64,000 bases of DNA from Pseudoxanthomonas sp. JBR18 (GTDB lineage Bacteria > Pseudomonadota > Gammaproteobacteria > Xanthomonadales > Xanthomonadaceae), in assembly GCF_028198165.1 (NCBI RefSeq), contig NZ_CP116339.1, positions 372,001 to 436,000 of the forward strand, given 5' to 3'. Below the pieces are notes generated by a model. It did no database searches. It had not been told where the DNA came from and saw nothing but the letters and a program-made list of their open reading frames with translations. Below, piece after piece: positions 1 to 11,363 of this stretch; position 1 is the first letter of the stretch, and every line of letters begins with the position of its first letter. Both the position numbers and the translations under genes were made by a program.

Positions 1-1
1 C

Positions 2-868
2 GTGGAACGCGGCATCAAATGGCTGTCCAACTTCAACCTGGGTCTGGCGGCGCTGTTGATGGCCTTCGTCCTGGTGCTGGGCCCGACCGGCTTCATCTTC
101 GACACCTTCACCACCACGCTGGGCGGCTACCTCAACAACCTGGTGACGATGAGCCTGCGCATGTCACCGTTCTCGCGCGGGACCTGGGTGGCCACCTGGA
201 CCATCTTCTACTGGGCCTGGTGGATCGCCTGGGCCCCCTTCGTCGGCGCTTTCATCGCCAAGGTGTCCTACGGCCGGCGCATCCGCGAATTCGTCTTCGG
301 CGTGGTGCTGGCGCCCAGCTTGCTGGGCTTCGTGTGGTTTTCGGTGTTCGGCGGCAGTGCGCTGTGGGCACAGCTGTTCGGGCATGTGGACCTGACCCAG
401 GCCTTCGCCGATGGCGCCAACGACTACCAGACCGTGCTGTTTTCGCTGTTCGACAGCCTGCCATTTTCGACCGGGCTCGCGGTGCTGGCCGTGCTGTTGC
501 TGTCGATCTTCTTCGTGACCTCGGCCGACTCGGCGGTGCTGGTCCTGGCCAGCATGTCCTATCACAAGGCCGAAGATCCGCCGCTGGGACGCAAGGTGGT
601 GTGGGGCGCGGCGATCGCACTGATCGCCGGCGTGCTGTTGCTGGCCGGCGGGCTGGATGCACTGCAGGCGATGATCACCGTCACCGCTCTGCCCTTCGCC
701 CTGCTGATGGCGCTGGTGATCGTCTCGTTGTACCGCGCGCTCAACGAGGAATACCTGCGCGAGCAACGCCGCGCGCATCGCGACCGACACGCCATCGAGC
801 AGTGGCTGGCGTGCGAACGCGGCGAGCCCACCAAGAGTTCCCCCGCAGCGCAGGCATCGCAGGAATAG
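2..868 (+). CDS. BCCT family betaine/choline/carnitine transporter, C-terminal part (5' end outside window)
   Basis: This is the C-terminal 288 residues of a sodium- or proton-coupled inner-membrane transporter for quaternary ammonium osmolytes. The frame is open at the left edge, so the true start lies outside. The family signature around the substrate-binding helix is visible (TIFYWAWWIAWAPFVGAFIA at about residues 67-86), followed by a basic loop and IREF. At least six further hydrophobic segments follow, including a stretch reading FVTSADSAVLVLASM, typical of late BCCT helices. It ends in a charged cytoplasmic tail (residues about 245-288). Substrate cannot be assigned from this part. It ends about 550 bases before the ilv operon and is probably unrelated to it. 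Confidence 0.9.
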   Translation: MERGIKWLSNFNLGLAALLMAFVLVLGPTGFIFDTFTTTLGGYLNNLVTMSLRMSPFSRGTWVATWTIFYWAWWIAWAPFVGAFIAKVSYGRRIREFVFGVVLAPSLLGFVWFSVFGGSALWAQLFGHVDLTQAFADGANDYQTVLFSLFDSLPFSTGLAVLAVLLLSIFFVTSADSAVLVLASMSYHKAEDPPLGRKVVWGAAIALIAGVLLLAGGLDALQAMITVTALPFALLMALVIVSLYRALNEEYLREQRRAHRDRHAIEQWLACERGEPTKSSPAAQASQE

Positions 869-1133
869 CGGCCGCCGGTCACGCTTTCCGGACCCAGGCG
901 CCCCTCAAGACGCACGCGCGCGGAAAACGCGAAAGAACCTCGCAGAGAAACCACGCCGAGCTGACGACGCAGCCGAATCCGCAGGTCGACCGCCCTGGGC
1001 GGCCGTCCACGCGCATTCCGTCAACACCATCGCTCGCGCAGGCTGAGCGGTGATCCAGCGCCTGGCACCAAGTCGGCTCCGTGACGGGGCTGGTCCGCCT
1101 TGGATCGCATGGCGCCCTGCGCCGCGTCGCACG
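869..1133. other. Intergenic stretch between transporter gene and ilv control region
   Basis: No convincing coding sequence, RNA gene or strong terminator is seen here. Reading frames that are open on both strands have the arginine- and alanine-rich composition of shadow frames. The ilv control elements begin just to the right. Confidence 0.5.
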
Positions 1134-1147
1134 GTTGCGATTGCAAC
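1134..1147. promoter_or_regulatory. Inverted repeat GTTGC-N4-GCAAC upstream of the ilv leader
   Basis: GTTGCGATTGCAAC is a dyad with 5-base arms, ending ten bases before a longer perfect palindrome. Its TTGC/GCAA arms resemble LysR-type operators such as those of IlvY. That comparison is from memory and is an inference. Confidence 0.4.
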
Positions 1148-1156
1148 AAAATAAGC

Positions 1157-1176
1157 GCTTGACAGGCCTGTCAAGC
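1157..1176. promoter_or_regulatory. Perfect 20-bp palindrome overlapping a TTGACA box, ilv operon
   Basis: GCTTGACAGGCCTGTCAAGC is its own reverse complement over all 20 bases. It contains a consensus -35 hexamer (TTGACA, 1159-1164) 34 bases before the leader-peptide ATG. No good -10 hexamer lies 17 bases downstream. It is therefore either a promoter-overlapping operator or an operator downstream of a promoter near 1135-1155. Confidence 0.55.
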
Positions 1177-1197
1177 CCGTGTTTTTCTGCCCGCCTC

Positions 1198-1311
1198 ATG
1201 AATGCACTGCGTCCCACGATGATCTCCGCCTCGACCGCGCCCTGCGCGTCGTCGCTCCTCGTGCTCGTACTTATTCTCTCGCCCACCGGCGCGGGACGTA
1301 CGGACGTGTAG
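1198..1311 (+). CDS. ilv operon leader peptide (37 aa)
   Basis: This short frame starts at ATG 1198 (a second in-frame ATG is at 1219) and encodes a 37-residue peptide. It contains eight consecutive branched-chain residues, LLVLVLIL, at codons 1255-1278. Such a run is the hallmark of a leader peptide that senses charged tRNA-Leu, tRNA-Val and tRNA-Ile. The stop codon lies 21 bases before an attenuator hairpin, and ilvC follows at 1424. No strong Shine-Dalgarno is visible before either ATG, so the exact start is uncertain. The peptide itself probably has no function beyond ribosome stalling. Confidence 0.75.
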   Translation: MNALRPTMISASTAPCASSLLVLVLILSPTGAGRTDV

Positions 1312-1332
1312 GCAGGAACGCACGCAACCCTT

Positions 1333-1366
1333 ACGAAACCCCGCGCTGAGAAGTGCGGGGTTTCGT
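1333..1366 (+). terminator. Attenuator hairpin of the ilv-leu operon
   Basis: Stem ACGAAACCCCGC (1333-1344) pairs perfectly with GCGGGGTTTCGT (1355-1366) around a 10-base loop, followed by GCTTTC. A competing antiterminator helix can form between 1287-1295 and 1340-1348: seven Watson-Crick pairs, GCGCGGG with CCCGCGC, extended by one G-U and one C-G pair. The two structures share bases 1340-1344 and so exclude each other. The 1287-1295 arm starts nine bases after the branched-chain codons. A ribosome that reaches the leader stop at 1309-1311 would mask it and allow termination. Confidence 0.75.
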
Positions 1367-1423
1367 GCTTTCAGCCCCTCGAAAAGTTTCACCGTCAACC
1401 TTCAGCCAGACAGGACCAACCCC

Positions 1424-2430
<1,007 letters not shown>

Positions 2431-2434
<4 letters not shown>

Positions 2435-4158
2435 ACGCCACCACCGCCACTGCCTCCCGCAATGGCGCCCGCTGGATCGCCCACGCCCTGGAGACCGAGG
2501 GCGTGGACATCATCTTCGGATATCCCGGCGGCACCATCATGCCGTTCTATGACGCCCTGGTGGATTCCTCGCTGAAGCACATCCTGGTGCGTCACGAGCA
2601 GGGCGCGGCACTGGCCGCCAACGGCTACGCCCGCGCCTCGGGCAAGGTCGGCGTGTGCGTGGCCACCTCCGGCCCGGGCGCGTCCAACCTGGTCACCGGC
2701 ATTGCCGACGCGATGCTCGATTCGGTGCCCATGGTGTGCCTGACCGGCCAGGTCGCCACGCCGCTGATCGGCACCGATGCCTTCCAGGAACTGGACGTGT
2801 TCGGCATGACCATGCCGATCGTCAAGCACAGCTTCCTTGTGCGTCGGGTCGAAGACCTGCCGCAGGTCATGGCCGAGGCCTTCCGCATCGCGCGCGAAGG
2901 CCGGCCCGGCCCGGTCCTGGTCGACCTGCCCAAGGACGTCCAGGTCACTGATGCCTCGCACCTGCCCGACCATGTGCCGGCGGCGGTGCAGCCGCGTCCG
3001 GCACCGGCCGAGGCCGCCATCGCCGAAGCCCTGGCGGCCATCGCTGGGGCGGAGAAGCCTGTGGTCTACGGCGGCGGCGGGATTGCCCTGGGCGATGCGG
3101 TGGAGGCGTTCCGCCAGTTCGTCGAGGCCAGCGGTATCCCAACCGTGCTGACCCTGCGCGGGCTGGGTGCCCTGCCGGCCAACCACCCCAACTACCTGGG
3201 CATGCTGGGCATGCATGGAACCCGCGCGGCCAACATGGCGGTGCAGGACAGCGATCTGCTGATCGTGGTCGGGGCGCGCTTCGATGACCGCGCCACCGGC
3301 AAACTGGCCGAGTTCGCCCCGTTCGCCCGCGTCATCCACCTGGATGCCGATGCCTACGAGATCTCCAAGCTGCGCACCGCTGACATCGCTATCCCCGGTG
3401 ATGTCGCCACCGGCCTGCGTGCGCTGAGCGGCGCACGCAGCGGATGCTTCGCATGGAAGGCCAAGTGTGCGTCCAACCGCGAGCGCTTCGGCTTCCGCTA
3501 CGACGCACCGGGCAGTGACATCTATGCCCCGGCCTTGCTGAAGCGCCTGAGCGAGGTCGCCCCCGCCGATGCGATCATCACCAGCGACGTGGGCCAGCAC
3601 CAGATGTGGGTGGCCCAGCACTGCAAGTTCAACCATCCGCGCAACCACCTGACCAGCGGCGCGCTGGGCACGATGGGTTTCGGCCTGCCGGCGGCGATGG
3701 GGGCGCAGCTCGCCTGCCCCGACCGCACCGTGGTGCTGGTCAACGGCGATGGCGGCTTCATGATGAACGTGCAGGAGCTGGTGACCATCGCCCGCTGCAA
3801 GCTGCCGGTGAAGATCGTGCTGCTGGACAACTCCGCGCTGGGCATGGTCCGCCAGTGGCAGGAGCTGTTCTTCGCCGAGCGCTACAGCGAGATCGACCTG
3901 TCCGACAATCCGGACTTCGCCGCGCTGGCCAAGGTGTTCGGCATTCCGGCACGCCACATCGCCCAGCGCGAGCAGGTCGACGAGGCCCTGGCCGAACTGC
4001 TGGCCACGCCTGGCCCTGCACTGCTGCACGTGAGCATCGACATCAAGGCCAACGTGTGGCCGCTGGTGCCGCCCAACCACGCCAACAGCTCGATGCTGGA
4101 ATCCAACCCGGCCAAGGCCGCCACCACGGAGCCCAAGTCCCATGCCATACCGGCTTGA
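2431..4158 (+). CDS. ilvG: Acetolactate synthase large (catalytic) subunit (575 aa)
   Basis: This ThDP-, FAD- and Mg2+-dependent enzyme condenses two pyruvates, or pyruvate with 2-oxobutyrate. The catalytic glutamate is in [17 protein letters not shown] (about residue 56). The FAD-binding middle domain and the ThDP/Mg motif [12 protein letters not shown] (about 439-450), ending in [10 protein letters not shown], are intact. The start at ATG 2431 overlaps the ilvC stop by four bases. Its 3' end overlaps the small-subunit gene by 17 bases, and the last 25 or so residues after [13 protein letters not shown] are a non-conserved tail. The symbol ilvG follows the ilvG-ilvM arrangement; ilvB would be an equally good label. 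Confidence 0.96.
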
Positions 4159-4405
4159 CCTGATCGTGAAACCCGCCGAAGGCGCCTTGGTGCGCGTGAT
4201 CGGCATGGTCGAGCGCCGCGGCTTCCCGCCACGCAGCGTGCATGCGGTGCCGCGCGCGGACGGCCGCTGGGACCTGCAGATCGAAGTGGACGTCGGCCGG
4301 CCGCTGGAGACCCTGCGCCACCAATTGGAAAAGGTGTACGACTGCGAGTCGGTCCGCATCGTCGAAGCCGGCGCGCCAGCGCTGGCCAGCGGGGTGGCGG
4401 CATGA
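4142..4405 (+). CDS. ilvM: Acetolactate synthase small regulatory subunit, single ACT domain (87 aa)
   Basis: An 87-residue protein consisting of one ACT domain ([20 protein letters not shown]..., residues 1-75), as in IlvM. It lacks the C-terminal domain of IlvH/IlvN. The family stabilises and activates the catalytic subunit; IlvM-type subunits usually give valine-insensitive enzyme. It starts inside the 3' end of ilvG (17-base overlap), as expected for subunits made in fixed ratio. The stop overlaps another ATG (4402) as ATGA, but that frame closes after 27 codons. Confidence 0.88.
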   Translation: MPYRLDLIVKPAEGALVRVIGMVERRGFPPRSVHAVPRADGRWDLQIEVDVGRPLETLRHQLEKVYDCESVRIVEAGAPALASGVAA

Positions 4406-4485
4406 GCGCCACGCCTGTCGCCCCGGAGCCTGCCGTACGGAGGTGTCTTCTCGGTCGCCGCCCATCCGTGTGCGGCGATGCCTGA
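4402..4485 (+). other. 27-codon frame coupled to ilvM; possible stub of a lost ilvA
   Basis: The frame opens with ATGA overlapping the ilvM stop, exactly as the real genes of this operon do, but ends after 27 residues (MSATPVAPEPAVRR...). In related bacteria, as I recall, a threonine dehydratase gene follows ilvM here. The peptide shows no recognisable ilvA features. It may be the remnant of a deleted gene or chance. Confidence 0.3.
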
Positions 4486-4514
4486 CATCGCGGCTGTGAA
4501 CGTACTGCTCCCCT

Positions 4515-4545
4515 GCCCGCGCCCGATGCCGCGGGCGGGCGTTTC
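4515..4545 (+). terminator. GC-rich hairpin before leuA
   Basis: GCCCGC (4515-4520) can pair with GCGGGC at 4531-4536 or 4535-4540, followed by GTTTCGG. It is a possible weak terminator or attenuator separating ilv from leu genes. The tail is poor in T, so the call is weak. Confidence 0.35.
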
Positions 4546-4770
4546 GGCGCGCCTATTGGACCAAGTGGTCATCGTGCGTGCGGCCAGGCTGCGCGAAACT
4601 GGACACCCCTGGCTGCGCGCCGGCCATCCCCCCGATGCGCAACACCCCGGACACCGCCGCACGCCCTTTCCCATTCAATCCCCCCACACGCTTCCTTCAG
4701 ACGCGACACGACAGAAGACCCGCCGCCCCCTCGCCATCAGGACGGCCGAAGCCGTAGAGGAATCCATCGC
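4546..4770. other. Remaining ilvM-leuA intergenic sequence
   Basis: Apart from the doubtful frame ending at 4774 and a GAGGA Shine-Dalgarno before leuA, nothing is recognisable here. The spacer of 365 bases is conspicuous in an operon whose other junctions overlap or nearly touch. Confidence 0.4.
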
Positions 4771-6321
<1,551 letters not shown>

Positions 6322-6330
6322 CCCGCCGTC

Positions 6331-7137
6331 ATGTCCGCACAGACCACGTCCCTTCCCGCCGCAGGACAACACTGGAACGCCGCCGGCTACGCCACCAACG
6401 CCGGCTTCGTGCCCGCGCTGGGCGCGCCGGTGGCCGAGCTGCTGGACGCCCGCCCGGGCGACCGCATCCTCGACCTGGGCTGCGGCGACGGCGTGCTCAC
6501 CGCGCAGCTGGCCGCCCGTGGCGCCACGGTAATCGGCGTGGACGCCTCGCCCGACCTGGTGGCCGCGGCGGTGGAACGCGGCGTCGAGGCGCAGGTGATG
6601 GACGCCCACGCCCTGACCTTCGAAGCCCAGTTCGACGCGGTCTTCAGCAACGCCGCGCTGCACTGGATGCGCGAACCTGATGCGGTGCTGGCCGGCGTGC
6701 GCCGTGCGCTCAAACCGGGCGGGCGCTTCATCGGTGAGTTCGGCGGCCATGGCAACGTGGCGGCCATCGTCACCGCATTGCGTGCCGCGCTGTGCGCCAA
6801 CGATGCGGGCGAGCCCGCCTTCGCGTGGTTCTTCCCCACCGCCGACGAATACGCCGCGCGCCTGGCCGAACATGGCTTCCAGGTGGACCAGATCGCCCTG
6901 ATCCCGCGCCCGACGCCCCTGCCCACCGGCATCGGCGGCTGGCTGCGCACCTTCGCCGATCCCTTCCTGGCCCAGGTCGACACCGGCACCCGCAAGCGCG
7001 TGCTGGCCGACACCGAGACCCTGCTGCGCCCGGCGCTGTGCGATGCCTCCGGCCAGTGGCACGCCGATTACGTGCGCCTGCGCTTCAGCGCACGCATCTT
7101 TTCTTCCCAGCATTCAATGCAAGGCCAACCGCAATGA
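6331..7137 (+). CDS. Class I SAM methyltransferase, trans-aconitate-methyltransferase-like (268 aa)
   Basis: A soluble Rossmann-fold methyltransferase. Motif I is [15 protein letters not shown] (about residues 46-60), the acidic end of strand 2 is [11 protein letters not shown], and the post-motif is [17 protein letters not shown]. The phrase NAALHWM with a following GGxxRALKPGG resembles Tam (trans-aconitate methyltransferase) and UbiE-like enzymes. It sits between leuA and leuC, nine bases after leuA, with its TGA overlapping the leuC ATG, so it is part of the leucine operon. Tam-like enzymes act on tricarboxylates, and yeast Tmt1 also methylates 3-isopropylmalate, which suggests a role on a leucine-pathway intermediate. 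That role is inference. Confidence 0.85.
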   Translation: MSAQTTSLPAAGQHWNAAGYATNAGFVPALGAPVAELLDARPGDRILDLGCGDGVLTAQLAARGATVIGVDASPDLVAAAVERGVEAQVMDAHALTFEAQFDAVFSNAALHWMREPDAVLAGVRRALKPGGRFIGEFGGHGNVAAIVTALRAALCANDAGEPAFAWFFPTADEYAARLAEHGFQVDQIALIPRPTPLPTGIGGWLRTFADPFLAQVDTGTRKRVLADTETLLRPALCDASGQWHADYVRLRFSARIFSSQHSMQGQPQ

Positions 7138-8564
7138 GTTCCGCTCCCCGTACGTTGTTCGACAAGCTGTGGGACGCCCATGTCGTCGTCCCGGAAAGCG
7201 ATACCGCCCCGGCGGTGCTGTACATCGACCTGCACCTGATCCACGAAGTCACCTCGCCGCAGGCCTTCACCGAGCTGCGCGCACGCGGCCTGGCGCCACA
7301 CCGCGCCGATCGCACCAAGGCGACGATGGACCACTCCACCCCGACCTTGCCCGCTGGCGCGGACGGTAAGCTGCCGTACTACACCGCCGCCGCCGAGAAG
7401 CAGGTCGAGACCCTGGAGCGCAACTGCGCCGAGTACGGCATCGAGCTGTTCGACATGGGCTCGGACAATCGCGGCATCGTCCACGTCATCGCGCCCGAGC
7501 AGGGCTTCACCCAGCCCGGCATGACCATCGTCTGCGGCGACAGCCACACCTCCACCCATGGCGCGTTCGGCGCCCTGGCCTTCGGCATCGGCACCAGCGA
7601 AGTCGGCCACGTACTGGCCACACAGTGCCTGCTGCAGCGCAAGCCCAAGACCATGTCGATCACCGTCGATGGCCCGCTGGCGCCGGGCGTGGAGGCCAAG
7701 GACGTGGTCCTGCACATCATCGGCAAGATCGGCGTCAACGGCGGCACCGGCCACGTGCTGGAGTTCCGCGGCTCCACCATCGCCGCGATGGACATGGAGC
7801 AACGCATGACCCTGTGCAACATGTCCATCGAAGCTGGCGCGCGCGCCGGCATGGTGGCGCCGGACCAGACCACCTTCGACTACGTCGCCGCCACCCCGCG
7901 CGGGCCGAAGGGCGCCGACTTCGACGCCGCCGTCGAATACTGGAAGACCCTGACCACCGAGCCGGGGGCGCGCTTCGATGCGGAGGTGGTGATCGACGCC
8001 GCCGAGATCCGCCCGACCCTGACCTGGGGCACGCATCCGGGCACCGCGATCGCCGTCGATGCGGCCATCCCAGCGGCGAACGACGCCGCCGCGCAGAAGG
8101 GCCTGGACTACATGGGTTTCCAGGCAGGCCAGACGGTCGCCGGCGCTAAGGTCGACGTGGTCTTCGTCGGCTCGTGCACCAACGGCCGCCTGCGCGACAT
8201 GCGCGAGGTCGCGCGCGTCCTGTCCGGGCGCAAGGTCGCCGAAGGCGTGCGCATGCTGGTCGTGCCGGGCTCGGAGATCGTCAAGCGCCAGGCCGAGGCC
8301 GAAGGCATCGACGTGATCGTGCGACAGGCTGGCGCGCAGTGGCGCGAGTCCGGCTGCTCGATGTGCATCGCGATGAACGGCGACCTGGTCGCGCCAGGCG
8401 AACTGGCCGTGTCCACGTCCAACCGCAATTTCGAGGGCCGCCAGGGCCCCGGCTCGCGCACCCTGCTGGCCTCGCCGCTCACTGCGGCATGGGCGGCGGT
8501 CAACGGCCGTGTCAGCGACGTGCGTGACCTGTTCGCAGCAACCAACTCCAAGGAAGTGGCCTGA
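7134..8564 (+). CDS. leuC: 3-isopropylmalate dehydratase large subunit LeuC (476 aa)
   Basis: The aconitase-fold large subunit holds the [4Fe-4S] cluster for isomerising 2- to 3-isopropylmalate with LeuD. Visible motifs are [25 protein letters not shown], the [24 protein letters not shown] block, and the cluster cysteines in [12 protein letters not shown] and [12 protein letters not shown]. The C-terminal [19 protein letters not shown] is also present. The ATG at 7134 overlaps the methyltransferase stop. Although longer open frame extends upstream, the family N-terminus ([12 protein letters not shown]) fits this start. Confidence 0.97.
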   Translation: MSSAPRTLFDKLWDAHVVVPESDTAPAVLYIDLHLIHEVTSPQAFTELRARGLAPHRADRTKATMDHSTPTLPAGADGKLPYYTAAAEKQVETLERNCAEYGIELFDMGSDNRGIVHVIAPEQGFTQPGMTIVCGDSHTSTHGAFGALAFGIGTSEVGHVLATQCLLQRKPKTMSITVDGPLAPGVEAKDVVLHIIGKIGVNGGTGHVLEFRGSTIAAMDMEQRMTLCNMSIEAGARAGMVAPDQTTFDYVAATPRGPKGADFDAAVEYWKTLTTEPGARFDAEVVIDAAEIRPTLTWGTHPGTAIAVDAAIPAANDAAAQKGLDYMGFQAGQTVAGAKVDVVFVGSCTNGRLRDMREVARVLSGRKVAEGVRMLVVPGSEIVKRQAEAEGIDVIVRQAGAQWRESGCSMCIAMNGDLVAPGELAVSTSNRNFEGRQGPGSRTLLASPLTAAWAAVNGRVSDVRDLFAATNSKEVA

Positions 8565-8749
8565 TGTCCAGCCCCCAGAACACCCAGGCGGCGAACATCG
8601 CCTTCTCCGCCACCGTGGCCAGCGCCCTGGCCCGCAGCATCCGCGACACCCCGCTGCGTCCGCGTGGCAGCGACGAGGCCCTGCCGGTGCTGGACCTGAC
8701 CGACGTGCCCGCCGACTTTTCTCTGCACGAAGGCGAGGAGGCAGCCTGA
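8564..8749 (+). CDS. Small uncharacterised protein between leuC and leuD (61 aa)
   Basis: A 61-residue soluble protein of no recognised family ([20 protein letters not shown]...). It has an alanine- and serine-rich, probably helical first half and an acidic second half (VLDLTDVPADFSLHEGEEAA). The start ATG 8564 shares one base with the leuC TGA, and its own TGA shares one base with the leuD ATG (8749), so it is locked into the operon by stop-start overlaps on both sides. That placement strongly suggests real translation, perhaps only for LeuC-to-LeuD coupling or as an accessory of the isomerase. No signal peptide, cysteines or membrane segment. Confidence 0.7.
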   Translation: MSSPQNTQAANIAFSATVASALARSIRDTPLRPRGSDEALPVLDLTDVPADFSLHEGEEAA

Positions 8750-9327
8750 TGGCCGGCATCCGCACGATCACCTCGCAGGCCGTGGTGCTGCGTTCGAGCA
8801 ACATCGATACCGACCAGATCATCCCCGCGCGCTTTTTGTCCACGACCGAACGCGCCGGTCTGGGCAAGCACGCGTTCAACGACTGGCGCTGGCAGGCCGA
8901 CGGCACGCCGAATCCGGAGTTTGCCTTCAACCAGCCACAGAACGCCGGTCGTTCGATCCTGCTGGCCGGGCGCAACTTCGGTTGCGGTTCCTCGCGCGAG
9001 CACGCGCCGTGGGCACTGACCGACCTAGGCCTGAAGGCCGTGGTCTCCAGCGAGATCGCCGACATCTTCCGTGGCAACAGCCTCAAGAACGGCCTGCTGC
9101 CGGTGGTGCTGGACGAGGCCGACGTGCAGGCGCTGATGGAGCGCCCGGACGACGCGCTGACCATCGACGTGGCCACGCGCGAACTGCGCACGCCCGATGG
9201 CCGCGCCTACACCTTCCCGCTCGATGGCTTCTCGCAGACCTGCCTGCTGGAAGGCGTCGACCAACTGGGCTACCTGCTGGCCCGCATTCCCGACATCGAA
9301 CACTACGAGAGCACCCATGCGCGCTGA
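8749..9327 (+). CDS. leuD: 3-isopropylmalate dehydratase small subunit LeuD (192 aa)
   Basis: The small, swivelling aconitase domain that completes the LeuC active site. Family landmarks are [24 protein letters not shown] (about residues 16-39), [17 protein letters not shown] (about 73-89), [20 protein letters not shown], and [22 protein letters not shown] at the C-terminus. It is slightly shorter than the roughly 200-215 residues of many homologues because of a short C-terminal tail. ATG 8749 overlaps the preceding small gene, and its 3' end overlaps leuB by 11 bases. Confidence 0.97.
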   Translation: MAGIRTITSQAVVLRSSNIDTDQIIPARFLSTTERAGLGKHAFNDWRWQADGTPNPEFAFNQPQNAGRSILLAGRNFGCGSSREHAPWALTDLGLKAVVSSEIADIFRGNSLKNGLLPVVLDEADVQALMERPDDALTIDVATRELRTPDGRAYTFPLDGFSQTCLLEGVDQLGYLLARIPDIEHYESTHAR

Positions 9328-10408
9328 CATCGTCGTCCTGCCAGGTGACGGCATCGGCCCCGAAGTGGCGGCCGCAGCGGTCACCGTCCTGAAAGCCGTC
9401 GCCAGCCGACATGGGCACAGCTTCACCTTCACCGAGCATGACATCGGCGGCATCGCCATCGACCGCCATGGCGAGCCGCTGCCCGAGGCCACCCGGCTGG
9501 CCTGCCAGCAGGCCGACGCCGTCCTGCTGGGTGCGGTAGGCGGCCCGAAGTGGTCCGACCCCAATGCCAAGGTCCGCCCCGAGCAAGGCCTGCTCGCCAT
9601 CCGCCGGGCGCTGGGGCTGTTCGCCAACCTGCGGCCGGTGCGTCCGCACCCTGCTGCTCTGGATGCCTCGCCGATCAAGGCCCACCTGCTGGCCGGGGTG
9701 GACATCCTGGTCGTGCGTGAGCTGACTGGCGGCATCTACTTTGGCGACAAGACCCGCACCGAGGATGCCGCCAGCGACCTGTGCCGCTATTCGGTGGCCG
9801 AGATCGAGCGCGTGATGCGCAGTGCCTTCCGGCTGGCCCAGGGCCGTCGCGGCAAGGTCACCTCGGTGGACAAGGCCAACGTGCTGGAAACCTCGCGCCT
9901 GTGGCGCGACGTGGCCACCCGCATCGGCCGCGAGGAATTCCCGGAGGTCGCCCTGGAGCACCAGCTGGTCGACTCGATGGCCATGCACCTGCTCGCCAAG
10001 CCGCGCGAGTACGACGTGATCGTGACCGAGAACATGTTCGGCGACATCCTCACCGACGAGGCCTCGATGCTGGCCGGCTCGCTGGGCCTGCTGCCGTCCG
10101 CCTCGCTGGGGCTGGAGGGCAAGGTCGGGATCTACGAGCCCATCCATGGCTCGGCCCCCGACATCGCCGGCAAGGGCATCGCCAACCCGTACGCGACCAT
10201 TCTGTCGGCGGCCATGCTGCTACGCCATTCGCTGGGACTGGAGGAAGAGGCACAGTGCATCGAACGCGCCGTCGAGGCCGCCCTGGACGCCAAGGCCTTC
10301 ACCGCTGACCTGGCCGGCCCGGCGCAAGCATTGAGCACGGCCCAGGCCTGTGATGCGGTCCTGGAGCAGTTGGAGGCCCAAGGCACGGTCCCGGCGCTCG
10401 GCGAATGA
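9317..10408 (+). CDS. leuB: 3-isopropylmalate dehydrogenase LeuB (363 aa)
   Basis: NAD-dependent oxidative decarboxylation of 3-isopropylmalate, the third step specific to leucine. Motifs are [13 protein letters not shown] (residues 5-17), [10 protein letters not shown], the substrate loop [19 protein letters not shown], the catalytic lysine region [17 protein letters not shown], and [27 protein letters not shown] with [17 protein letters not shown], the metal and NAD sites. It starts at ATG 9317 inside leuD and ends the operon. A strong GC hairpin follows at 10416-10454. Confidence 0.97.
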   Translation: MRADIVVLPGDGIGPEVAAAAVTVLKAVASRHGHSFTFTEHDIGGIAIDRHGEPLPEATRLACQQADAVLLGAVGGPKWSDPNAKVRPEQGLLAIRRALGLFANLRPVRPHPAALDASPIKAHLLAGVDILVVRELTGGIYFGDKTRTEDAASDLCRYSVAEIERVMRSAFRLAQGRRGKVTSVDKANVLETSRLWRDVATRIGREEFPEVALEHQLVDSMAMHLLAKPREYDVIVTENMFGDILTDEASMLAGSLGLLPSASLGLEGKVGIYEPIHGSAPDIAGKGIANPYATILSAAMLLRHSLGLEEEAQCIERAVEAALDAKAFTADLAGPAQALSTAQACDAVLEQLEAQGTVPALGE

Positions 10409-10415
10409 TTGCCAG

Positions 10416-10454
10416 CCGCCCCCCTGCCCCGCAGCCAGCGGGTGGAGGGGGCGG
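10416..10454 (+). terminator. Hairpin at end of the ilv-leu operon
   Basis: CCGCCCCC (10416-10423) pairs with GGGGGCGG (10447-10454). No T-run follows, so it may act as a terminator with Rho or as an mRNA 3'-end stabiliser. Confidence 0.5.
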
Positions 10455-10531
10455 GAATCCGGGCCATGGGCTGACGCTCAGATGACGGGCAGGACAGTTT
10501 GGCGCCCTGCGGGCTGTAAATATCGAACCGT

Positions 10532-10540
10532 CTAGTCTAG
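10532..10540. promoter_or_regulatory. CTAG-N-CTAG dyad before the tetR-type gene
   Basis: CTAGTCTAG lies ten bases before the ATG at 10551, next to a TAGTAT hexamer that could be a -10 box. Its position fits an autoregulatory operator for the adjacent TetR-type repressor. CTAG is generally rare in such genomes, so two copies five bases apart stand out. Confidence 0.45.
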
Positions 10541-10550
10541 TATTGCGCGG

Positions 10551-11225
10551 ATGGTCCAGCCTGCGCCTACCGATACGCCAGACCCCGTCGACCGCGCCTC
10601 GCGTGGTGCGACCGGCCCTGGACGCCCGAAGGATCTGGCCAAGCGGGCCGCGATCCTGGAAGCGGCCAAGGCGCTGTTCGGGCGGGAAGGTTTCGTCGGC
10701 GTCAGCATGGACCGTATCGCGGCCGAGGCCGGTGTTTCCAAGCTGACCGTCTACAGCCATTTTGGCGACAAGGAATCGCTGTTCTCCGAGACGGTGCGGA
10801 TTCTTTGCGAGGAAATGCTCCCGGACGAGTTCTTCCAGGTCCAGGCCGACGGCACCTTGCGTGGTCAGCTGCGCCACATCGCCGAAGGGTTCTTCAAGCT
10901 GGTGGTCAGCGATGCTGCAATCAGTACCCACCGCATCATGATCACCCCCGGGCAGGCCGATCAGGCCTTGCGCCAGATCTTCTGGAAAGCCGGTCCCCAG
11001 CGGACCCACGACGCGTTTGCCGCTTTCTTGCGTGCCGGTGTCGAGAAAGGCCAGCTGCAGATCGACGACTGCGACTGCGCGGCCAAGCAGTTTTTCACCC
11101 TGCTCAAGGGCGAGCTGTACGGCAGGATGATGTGCGGGGTGTGCGAGAAGCCTTCCAGTGAGGAGATGCAGGCTCACCTGGATGCCACCGTGGAGATGTT
11201 CCTGCGCGCCTATGCCACCCGCTGA
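10551..11225 (+). CDS. TetR/AcrR family transcriptional regulator (224 aa)
   Basis: After a disordered 25-residue N-terminus comes a TetR DNA-binding domain (about residues 27-80) with recognition helix region SMDRIAAEAGVSKLTVYSHFGDKESLF. A ligand-binding helical domain follows. It is the first of three co-directional genes with a pcm-like methyltransferase and tolC, so it probably controls efflux through TolC. Such repressors usually bind their own promoter, and a CTAG dyad lies just upstream. Ligand unknown. The C-terminal domain contains a cysteine cluster (DDCDCAA and MMCGVCE). Confidence 0.9.
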   Translation: MVQPAPTDTPDPVDRASRGATGPGRPKDLAKRAAILEAAKALFGREGFVGVSMDRIAAEAGVSKLTVYSHFGDKESLFSETVRILCEEMLPDEFFQVQADGTLRGQLRHIAEGFFKLVVSDAAISTHRIMITPGQADQALRQIFWKAGPQRTHDAFAAFLRAGVEKGQLQIDDCDCAAKQFFTLLKGELYGRMMCGVCEKPSSEEMQAHLDATVEMFLRAYATR

Positions 11226-11363
11226 AACACGGTTTACAACTGCCATGCCGTCCGGCCCGATGACTTCCGGCACTGCGTTCACGCACGTGTCGCGGCCATC
11301 CTGACCATGTCGGACATGCCCTGCACCGCTAGAATGCCCAGCCCCGCGCCCTGGAAGACGCCC

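Noticed and set aside
19..1053. Long open frame of 344 codons overlapping the transporter
   Set aside because: Arginine- and alanine-rich shadow of the BCCT gene in another frame; the BCCT frame has clear family motifs.
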